Shown one piece after another: positions 1 to 5,091 of a stretch of 5,091 nt of DNA (positions are counted from its first letter, which is position 1; every line of letters starts with the position of its first letter). The notes under the pieces are model-generated. The model searched no databases, was not told the origin of the DNA, and worked only from the letters and a program-made list of their open reading frames with translations. The position numbers were made by a program, and so were the translations under genes. The stretch comes from Planctomycetaceae bacterium. GTDB taxonomy: Bacteria > Planctomycetota > Planctomycetia > Pirellulales > Pirellulaceae. The stretch spans positions 1,401 to 6,491 of the forward strand of contig DNPC01000772.1 in NCBI GenBank assembly GCA_003501565.1, given 5' to 3'.

Positions 1-1051
1 AAGTTCCGATGGAACCAGAAGTGCTCGGTGGTACGTAAGCTCCGGGCGTGATAGCAAAACCTTCAATTGCACTCGTTCCTACGATATATGTGTTTCCGCT
101 TGCATCGATTGCTGCATCCTGTACCGTTTCGTTGCCAAAGAAGGTGCTGTAGAGAATCTCCCCGTCACTCGTCATTCGAATGACGAAACCAACACGTCCA
201 TCTCGCTCTGTTTGAACCGCGTCGGCGGTGAGTGGGAAGACTTCAGAGTTGGTGTTGCCGACAACGTGAATCAATCCGGAATCATCGACACCGATGCCTC
301 GAACGAAATCTGTGCTAGAACCTCCGAGGTAGGTCGCGAGTTGTTTTTCATACCCAGCTGCAGTTGGCTTGAAACTCGCAACGATTCCGTCGATCCCACC
401 GCTATGTATCGAATCGACTGAAGATTGATTGGTGGTAGGGAAATCGGTTGAGCGAGTACTACCGCCAAGTACCAGATCTCCAGCCGGCGAAACCGCTAGA
501 GACAGATAGGTGGTATCCTCATCTCCTGAGCCACCGAGGTAAGACGCAAACACGAGTTCGCTCGTTGAAATATTCGCTGAGTCTGAATCGATTGCGTTGC
601 CGTCTAAGATCATCGCATAGAAGTCGTAACCTCCGGCGCGCGTTGACTGTGCAGCATCCGCAGTTACCGGGAGATCATCTTGCAACGTTGCGCTAATGAG
701 ATAGACCAAACCGGCGTCATCAACAGCCACTTCGTAGGCAAATTCCTGGGTTTGCTGCGACCAAATTAGGTCGCCGGCCGGAGACAGCTTGCTAATCGCG
801 GCAGATTCAATTTCAAAAGTTTCTGGATGATACGAGTAGTCGGCAACATAGACGTTGCCCTGCTTGTCTTGAGCAATGGCACCGACACCGTCCTCCAATG
901 GTGACGATGGGAAGAAGGTCGAAAAATCCAGGTCCGCGGCTAACAGCTGCCGGTTTTCAAGCTGTTCGAGGCTGCGGAGCAGACTCCGACGACGCGTGTT
1001 ACGAGTGTTCTGAGATTTCCGTGAGGCGAGACGTTTGAGTTGAGAAAACAT
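1..1051 (-). CDS. SBBP-repeat beta-propeller protein with LEPR-XLL-like N-terminus (3' end beyond window)
   Basis: An open frame on the minus strand starts at ATG 1051-1049 and runs 350 codons to the window edge without a stop, so the C-terminus is missing. Residues 1-27 are very basic (nine Lys/Arg in the first 26), with no clear hydrophobic signal-peptide core. They are followed by LEQLENRQLLAAD at 28-40, which matches the LEPR-XLL motif found near the start of large exported planctomycete proteins. About five SBBP-type propeller repeats follow, near 42-85, 95-140, 166-215, 237-280 and 298-345. The clearest are the third and fourth, with YLGGSGDED...STDFPTT and YLGGSSTDFVRGIGVDDSGL...FPLTADAVQ. 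These repeats form beta-propeller blades and usually occur in exported or surface proteins; no catalytic function is visible. Surface location is inferred. The start is supported by a GGAG eight bases upstream and by the motif's usual distance from the N-terminus. The ligand or partner is unknown. Confidence 0.9.
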   Translation of the reverse strand, partial: MFSQLKRLASRKSQNTRNTRRRSLLRSLEQLENRQLLAADLDFSTFFPSSPLEDGVGAIAQDKQGNVYVADYSYHPETFEIESAAISKLSPAGDLIWSQQTQEFAYEVAVDDAGLVYLISATLQDDLPVTADAAQSTRAGGYDFYAMILDGNAIDSDSANISTSELVFASYLGGSGDEDTTYLSLAVSPAGDLVLGGSTRSTDFPTTNQSSVDSIHSGGIDGIVASFKPTAAGYEKQLATYLGGSSTDFVRGIGVDDSGLIHVVGNTNSEVFPLTADAVQTERDGRVGFVIRMTSDGEILYSTFFGNETVQDAAIDASGNTYIVGTSAIEGFAITPGAYVPPSTSGSIGT

Positions 1052-1059
1052 GGATCGAG

Positions 1060-1063
1060 CTCC
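1060..1063 (-). promoter_or_regulatory. Ribosome binding site of the SBBP-repeat gene
   Basis: The minus strand reads GGAG eight bases before the ATG at 1051, within GGCGGAGCTCGATCC. The spacing is normal for a Shine-Dalgarno site, and it supports this ATG as the start. I could not identify a convincing promoter farther upstream. Confidence 0.55.
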
Positions 1064-1346
1064 GCCGCGTATTCTTAAGGGGAAAAATTGGCTTTTCACC
1101 TTGTTCGGCGTAATCCCGGCAGACTGTGCCTCAACGAATTTGAGAGTTTTGTGGATGTCCCCACATTTATCCTATGTGTTAATAGGCGGGGCCAGAACGC
1201 AAACTGTCTTTGGCTTTCCGCTGATTTCGGAGCGTCTCTAAAAGTCACCGCGGTTGGATGGGGAATACCCGACTTTCAGCAAGCCAACAAAAGGCAACGG
1301 CTCAACAGCGTTAGAGAATGCGGGACGATCGAACTACCTTGTTTGT

Positions 1347-1361
1347 ATGGTTCGCAACCAT
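1347..1361. repeat. Palindrome ATGGTT-CGC-AACCAT
   Basis: This is a perfect 6-bp inverted repeat around a three-base centre. It is the first member of the run of hairpins that continues to 1762. Its flanks and stem do not resemble the CAC...GTG palindromes downstream, so it may be unrelated to them or there by chance. Confidence 0.4.
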
Positions 1362-1381
1362 CTGCTGGCCTCGCAAGGAAA

Positions 1382-1397
1382 ACACGCAACTGCGTGT
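1382..1397. repeat. Palindrome ACACGCA-AC-TGCGTGT (REP-like)
   Basis: This is a perfect 7-bp inverted repeat with a two-base centre. It sits two bases from the next palindrome at 1400. On the minus strand it is followed by TTTTCCTT, so it could act as a weak intrinsic terminator in that direction. It shares the CAC...GTG ends and the GTGTT flank (minus strand) with the palindromes at 1542 and 1698, while the inner stem bases differ on both arms together. Confidence 0.55.
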
Positions 1398-1399
1398 GG

Positions 1400-1415
1400 C
1401 ACGGGTTTGCCCGTG
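1400..1415. repeat. Palindrome CACGGG-TTTG-CCCGTG (REP-like)
   Basis: This is a perfect 6-bp inverted repeat with a four-base loop. Its surroundings, GTGTGG before and TTGTCC after, match the minus-strand reading of the palindromes at 1542 and 1698 (GTGTGG before, TTCTTA after). It therefore looks like the same element in the opposite orientation with a changed but still paired stem. The first tandem unit begins inside its right arm, at 1411. Confidence 0.6.
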
Positions 1416-1566
1416 TTGTCCTCAGGTTACTAGCTTGCAGATTCGACTGCTAAAGGTCTGAACGAAGGCAATTTGGGTTGAGAGACTGCCGCTTCGGTCG
1501 AGTGTGAAGGTCACAAAAGTGCAAGCTGGCAAGAGTAAGAACACTGGCAAGCCAGTGCCACACCTG
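1411..1566. repeat. Tandem 156-bp unit, copy 1
   Basis: This is the first copy of a 156-bp direct repeat that abuts the second copy with no spacer. The copies differ at one position (G at 1533, A at 1689), giving 155 of 156 identical by direct comparison. The unit begins CCGTGTTGTCCTCAGG and ends with GCCAGTGCCACACCTG. It contains the CACTGGC/GCCAGTG palindrome near its right end. It also contains an 8-bp inverted pair, AGCTTGCA at 1432-1439 and TGCAAGCT at 1520-1527, which could close a longer stem-loop. I see no coding capacity conserved between the copies, and 156 being divisible by three is not evidence of coding on its own. Confidence 0.95.
1542..1557. repeat. Palindrome CACTGGC-AA-GCCAGTG, copy 1 (REP-like)
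   Basis: This is a perfect 7-bp inverted repeat with a two-base centre, inside the first tandem unit. On the minus strand it reads GTGTGG, then the hairpin, then TTCTTACTCTTGCC, a GC-rich stem followed by a T-rich tail. I recall closely similar GGCACTGGCTTGCCAGTG palindromes as common in planctomycete intergenic DNA, but I could not check this here. Confidence 0.7.
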
Positions 1567-1722
1567 CCGTGTTGTCCTCAGGTTACTAGCTTGCAGATTC
1601 GACTGCTAAAGGTCTGAACGAAGGCAATTTGGGTTGAGAGACTGCCGCTTCGGTCGAGTGTGAAGGTCACAAAAGTGCAAGCTGGCAAAAGTAAGAACAC
1701 TGGCAAGCCAGTGCCACACCTG
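1567..1722. repeat. Tandem 156-bp unit, copy 2
   Basis: This is the second copy of the 156-bp unit and differs from copy 1 only at 1689. The trinucleotide CCG stands at the start of copy 1 (1411), at the junction (1567) and just after copy 2 (1723-1725). The similarity therefore extends to 1725, and the duplication has a three-base microhomology at its ends. Copy 2 ends 58 bases from the kinase stop codon. Confidence 0.95.
1698..1713 (-). terminator. Palindrome CACTGGC-AA-GCCAGTG, copy 2; possible terminator of the kinase gene
   Basis: This has the same 16-base palindrome as at 1542, carried in the second tandem unit. It lies 67 bases past the kinase stop. On the minus strand the 7-bp stem is followed by TTCTTACTTTTGCC, which resembles the hairpin-plus-T-tract of an intrinsic terminator. 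The T run is interrupted and the loop is very short (two bases, or four if the inner pair opens). The terminator role is an inference; the element may simply be a REP-like repeat. Confidence 0.4.
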
Positions 1723-1747
1723 CCGATCTCGCTTAGCAACTTGCTCC

Positions 1748-1762
1748 GCGATCCTAGATCGC
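1748..1762 (-). repeat. Palindrome GCGATC-CTA-GATCGC just past the kinase stop
   Basis: This is a perfect 6-bp inverted repeat with a three-base centre, 18 bases downstream of the kinase stop. A second small palindrome, AGCAA-C-TTGCT at 1735-1745, lies beside it. No T run follows on the minus strand, so it does not meet the usual intrinsic-terminator pattern. It could protect the 3' end of the transcript or add to the hairpin at 1698. Confidence 0.4.
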
Positions 1763-1780
1763 CGAAGCAGTGGGCCTCAC

Positions 1781-4700
1781 TCAGTTTCTTTTCTCGGAAG
1801 CGCCGAAGGAAGCATTGGTTTCTCGCATCGCCCTGTCAGCAACTTCACGAAACTGAATTACTGTATCAGGCACAACTTCTTGTGCGTCTACCCAGCTTCG
1901 TGCTTCTGAGTATGCCACCTCACTCTGATCCGTTCGCCCGAGCCGACAAAGTGCGGCTGCTTTGATAAAGGAATAGCCCGGCTGTACACTTCCTTGAATC
2001 TCGTCTGCCTTTTCAATCTCCAGAGCTGCCGCACTAAATTCTCGAGCTCCCAGGAATCCAACCGCCAATCTTCTTCTCGCCCATGCTTCACGCGACGCTG
2101 GGGACTTCCCTACTACGTGAACCTTTCCTAGCTCACTCTTTCTAACACTAGCTAGCGCAACTGCTTGCTTCCCCATTTCAATTGCTTTATCTCTTGCATC
2201 AGAAGAAGCATCAACTTCTAAACCAATCGCTTGGCATCGATTAGCTAGGACGGTTGTGAGATTGTATTTCGCGTTGTCCTCCACCATTTTATGACCGCAT
2301 CCCGAATTCGCCACAGCACGCAGCAGTTCGACACCGCGGTCAAATTCACCGGTCGTGGCCAGTGCGAATCCTAGATTCGACTGTTGCCTCAAAGTCGAAA
2401 GCCCACATTCACCGAACACTTCCTGGGCGGTTTTCCAAGCATCTTCGTAATATGGCACAGAGTCAGGGATAAGTTCTTGTTTGACCAGCGCAAGTGCAGC
2501 GTTCGACTCAAATACGTAGCGTTCGGCGTCGGGTAGCCCGTGCTCGCGTTTAAGCATTTCTTTGCAGAGCTCGAATGCGTCTCCGCCCTGATCGAAGTCA
2601 AGAAGGGTATTTAGTAGCAGCTTGGCACACTTCACCGTGTAGGCGTCCGAGTGCCCTCGCGATTCGACACAAACTCGATACATCTTCCGGCGCGAATCAA
2701 TTGCCTCAGAAGTTCTGCCAGCAATTGCGTAGATCGATGCAGCTTTGTTGATTGAATTCAATGTAGTAGGATGGTCCGCCCCACGGACTTGAGTGCTTTG
2801 CTCAATAAGCTCATTGATGAGCGTCAGCGCGCGATCGACATCGCCCCTCGATGCAACGACTTCAGCAAACTCAGCTTTTATCAGTAATGTGTTACTGTGT
2901 GTCATCCCCTTGGTTTGAGCTGCAATCTTGAGCGCTTTGGCAAGATACTCTTCCGATGCTTCTAGCTCGTCCAACTCGCGGCAAGTTCGCCCAAGGTACA
3001 AATAGTACAAGCTTGTCTCAGAATCGAACTCGCCAATTCCTGCGATGAACAGAGGCAACAATTCTTCCAATTCTTTTTTCGCCTCAGAGTACTCCTTCAT
3101 CTCGACATGGAGGTTAGCAAGGTCTCGGCGCGACAGAAGTGTTTTCCTCGACTTTACTCCATATACCTTAGTACGACCTTCTATTAGCGTCTCATACACC
3201 TGTGCCGCACTACTAAAGTCTTCTTTACGTTCATAGATTCCAGCCAGAACAGACCGATATCGCATTAGCTCTGGATGATTATCGTCAAGTAACTGCGATG
3301 CCTCAGAACACAATGCCTCCTGAAGTTCCAAAGCCTCTTCATCGCGGTTCAGCCCTTTGAGTGAAATCGTTTTTGCATTTCGTACGGAAAACTTATACGG
3401 AATATTGGAATTCGTAAGTGGATTGGCAGCGACATCGAGAATCTTCTCGAGCTGTTCCAACGCATCCTCGTAATTCGACTCAGCAAAATAGCAGCTCGCG
3501 ATCCCGAACATAGCTCTGAACGTTTCGATGTCCGACTCACCATGTGTTTGCAAAGCTAAATCATACGCGGAGTCAAATAGCTTTCTCGCCTCGCCAACAC
3601 GGTTCAATTTGATGAGAATTCTCGCATGCGTGATCATCGACTCGATTGTGTCACCATCTTTTTGGCCGAGGATGCGACTTCGAGCTTCGAATGCCTTAGA
3701 GCTATTCCTTTCAGCAGATTTCCAATCATCCAACGAATAATAAGTTCTTGCTATGGCCTCTTGGATAGCCGCCTTTACGAGCGGTCTGTCCCCGAAGGAT
3801 GAGGACATCTTTGCCTCGGCTTCAACGAGCATTTCTTTGACAGTAACCTCGCTTTCCAGGGCTCGTGATGGCATTGCCGACTTGAGAACATCCGTCACGA
3901 AGAACTCAAGTATTGCTTTAGATTCGTCTGCCTTCGTCTGGGCGAATCGGGCACTCGCTTCAGCCTCAACTTTAGCTGTAGTAGCTTGGGCCGCCTGCCA
4001 AAGCGATAGAGCAGTTCCTGCACAGAGTGCCAGGACCACCGCTGATGTCGCCAGTACAGGACCGCGATTCCTCTTAAAATATTTGAGAATCCGGTACTTT
4101 GCAGATGGCGGGCAGGCTTCCACCGCATCACCAACGAGAAATCGTCCGATGTCTTCGCTGAGTTCTCGTGCGGATTGATAACGGCGATTGCGATCTTTTT
4201 CAAGTGTTTTCATCACGATCCAATCGAGCTCGTTCGCAATGAGCCGATGAACTTTTTGCTTGTTGCCTCCGCGCCGCTCAACTAGCGTCTCACGTGCGTC
4301 TTCATTCAACGTGCTGAGCCGCTTGCTTGGGCGTGGTGGCTCTGTTTCGCAAATCCGCTTGCGAAGCTCGTCGAAGCTAAGCTCTTTTACCGCATCACGA
4401 TCGATTGGCAGCGTCCCCGAGAGAAGCTCATACAACATCACGCCAAGTGAATACACGTCGCTACGCGTATCGACATCCACGTTGGATAACGAAGCTTGCT
4501 CGGGACTCATGTACAACGGTGTGCCCATCATTTGGAACATCCCGGTGAACATCGTTTTATCCGTCAGGTTGTCCGTTAACGCTTTCGCAATTCCAAAGTC
4601 GATCACCTTAACAAGCGGTTCACCGTCTTGCTCAGTCAGCAACACGTTGGAAGGCTTGATATCGCGATGGATTACGCCCTTGTTATGTGCATGCTGGATT

Positions 4701-5091
4701 GCGCTGCATGCATCTCGAAATAGCTCCAGTCGACGACGCGTAGGCATCTTGGCCTGGTCACAGTAGTCCATCATCGGAATGCCACGGACCAGTTCCATCA
4801 CAAAGTACGGTAGCCCTGTTTCCGTAGTTCCAGCGTCGAGAACTTTGGCGATGTTGGGGTGATCCATCATCGCCAGTGCCTGTCGTTCCGCTTCAAAGCG
4901 TGCAATTACTTGCTTTGAATCCATGCCGGGCTTGATGATCTTCAGCGCCACTTTCCGCCGTACAGGCTCGCTCTGCTGTGCGAGATAAAACAGTCCCATT
5001 CCGCCTTCGCCGATCGGCTCGAGCAATTTGTAGGGACCGATCTGTGAGCCAACGCCCAGCCGGCCGCTCGAGCTATTGAGGGAAAACCCAT
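1781..5091 (-). CDS. Membrane-anchored serine/threonine protein kinase with C-terminal TPR repeats (5' end beyond window)
   Basis: The frame runs from the window edge to TGA at 1783-1781, 1102 codons, numbered here from the first full codon (5089). It transfers phosphate from ATP to Ser/Thr of unknown targets. All core Hanks-type motifs are present: glycine loop GEGGMG at 27-32, Lys50 in VALKII, Glu68 of helix C, HRDIKPSN from 141 with catalytic Asp143, DFG at 164-166 and SPE at 195-197. The catalytic domain ends near 320 and is followed by basic KYRILKYFKRNRG. One membrane helix follows at about 344-363. An Ala/Glu-rich, probably helical linker leads into degenerate TPR repeats from about 435 almost to the end, which usually bind protein partners. 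The basic N-side flank predicts a cytoplasmic kinase and an external TPR region. A TTG at 5026 is a poor start because it would remove the conserved IGPYK strand before the glycine loop; the true start should lie outside the window. This architecture is typical of planctomycetes. Confidence 0.95.
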   Translation of the reverse strand, partial: GFSLNSSSGRLGVGSQIGPYKLLEPIGEGGMGLFYLAQQSEPVRRKVALKIIKPGMDSKQVIARFEAERQALAMMDHPNIAKVLDAGTTETGLPYFVMELVRGIPMMDYCDQAKMPTRRRLELFRDACSAIQHAHNKGVIHRDIKPSNVLLTEQDGEPLVKVIDFGIAKALTDNLTDKTMFTGMFQMMGTPLYMSPEQASLSNVDVDTRSDVYSLGVMLYELLSGTLPIDRDAVKELSFDELRKRICETEPPRPSKRLSTLNEDARETLVERRGGNKQKVHRLIANELDWIVMKTLEKDRNRRYQSARELSEDIGRFLVGDAVEACPPSAKYRILKYFKRNRGPVLATSAVVLALCAGTALSLWQAAQATTAKVEAEASARFAQTKADESKAILEFFVTDVLKSAMPSRALESEVTVKEMLVEAEAKMSSSFGDRPLVKAAIQEAIARTYYSLDDWKSAERNSSKAFEARSRILGQKDGDTIESMITHARILIKLNRVGEARKLFDSAYDLALQTHGESDIETFRAMFGIASCYFAESNYEDALEQLEKILDVAANPLTNSNIPYKFSVRNAKTISLKGLNRDEEALELQEALCSEASQLLDDNHPELMRYRSVLAGIYERKEDFSSAAQVYETLIEGRTKVYGVKSRKTLLSRRDLANLHVEMKEYSEAKKELEELLPLFIAGIGEFDSETSLYYLYLGRTCRELDELEASEEYLAKALKIAAQTKGMTHSNTLLIKAEFAEVVASRGDVDRALTLINELIEQSTQVRGADHPTTLNSINKAASIYAIAGRTSEAIDSRRKMYRVCVESRGHSDAYTVKCAKLLLNTLLDFDQGGDAFELCKEMLKREHGLPDAERYVFESNAALALVKQELIPDSVPYYEDAWKTAQEVFGECGLSTLRQQSNLGFALATTGEFDRGVELLRAVANSGCGHKMVEDNAKYNLTTVLANRCQAIGLEVDASSDARDKAIEMGKQAVALASVRKSELGKVHVVGKSPASREAWARRRLAVGFLGAREFSAAALEIEKADEIQGSVQPGYSFIKAAALCRLGRTDQSEVAYSEARSWVDAQEVVPDTVIQFREVADRAMRETNASFGASEKRN

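Larger units (their letters stand above)
1052..1780. other. Intergenic region with a palindrome cluster and a tandem duplication
   Basis: This 729-bp stretch separates two genes on the same strand. I find no supportable protein gene, tRNA or rRNA in it. The part nearest the SBBP gene (1052 to about 1346) should hold that gene's 5' leader and promoter, but I see no strong -35/-10 pair. The best candidate on the minus strand is a weak TTCTGG, a 17-base spacer, then TAGGAT near 1165-1200, which I do not call. From 1347 to 1762 there are six short perfect palindromes and a twice-repeated 156-bp unit, listed separately. An open frame on the plus strand at 1088-1453 crosses several of these palindromes and resembles no family I recognise, so it is not called. 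Confidence 0.7.

Noticed and set aside
212..696. Short open frames on both strands between 212 and 696
   Set aside because: They lie inside the SBBP-repeat gene, whose minus-strand frame is continuous for 350 codons and contains clear propeller repeats.
1088..1453. Open frame of 121 codons on the plus strand in the intergenic region
   Set aside because: It starts at TTG without a clear ribosome binding site, has no recognisable family features, runs across three palindromes and ends inside the tandem repeat. It fits a chance frame.
1382..1722. Possible CRISPR array
   Set aside because: There are only two long direct copies with no unique spacer between them, the palindromes differ and are irregularly spaced, and no cas gene is present.
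1660..1965. Open frame on the plus strand overlapping the second tandem copy and the kinase 3' end
   Set aside because: It is antisense to the well-supported kinase-TPR gene, is made partly of repeat sequence and has no family resemblance.
3753..4766. Antisense plus-strand open frames (3753-4178 and 4260-4766) within the kinase gene
   Set aside because: They are Ser/Arg/Leu-rich shadows of the kinase and TPR codons, with no domain or ribosome binding site; the minus-strand frame carries all the conserved kinase motifs.

Overview
The window most likely comes from a planctomycete, probably a Pirellulales-type genome related to Rhodopirellula or Blastopirellula. Two hallmark proteins support this. 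One is a serine/threonine kinase joined through a single membrane helix to a long TPR region. The other is a cell-surface type beta-propeller protein with the N-terminal LEPR-XLL-like motif (here LEQLENRQLLAAD). The assignment rests on recognising these families by eye; no database search was possible.

Both genes lie on the minus strand and both run off the window. From 5091 down to 1781 is the kinase-TPR protein. Its 5' end is missing: the frame is open to the last base, and no convincing start lies inside the window. From 1051 down to 1 is the first 350 codons of an SBBP-repeat protein. It has a good start and ribosome binding site but no stop in the window.

Between them is a 729-bp region (1052-1780) with no gene I can support. 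It holds a cluster of short palindromes at 1347-1361, 1382-1397, 1400-1415, 1542-1557, 1698-1713 and 1748-1762. It also holds a 156-bp unit present twice in direct tandem (1411-1566 and 1567-1722) with a single mismatch. Each unit carries one copy of the strongest palindrome, CACTGGC-AA-GCCAGTG. Several palindromes share flanks while differing in compatible ways in their stems, as a REP-like family would. Read on the minus strand, the CACTGGC hairpins are followed by a T-rich stretch, so they may also help end the kinase transcript.

The two genes probably do not form a tight operon: the gap is long and hairpin-rich, and the downstream gene has its own ribosome binding site. The kinase would sense or relay a signal at the membrane, and the SBBP protein is probably exported. 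Nothing in the sequence links them functionally. I see no clear new defence, mobile or biosynthetic system; the palindrome cluster with its recent tandem duplication is the most unusual part.
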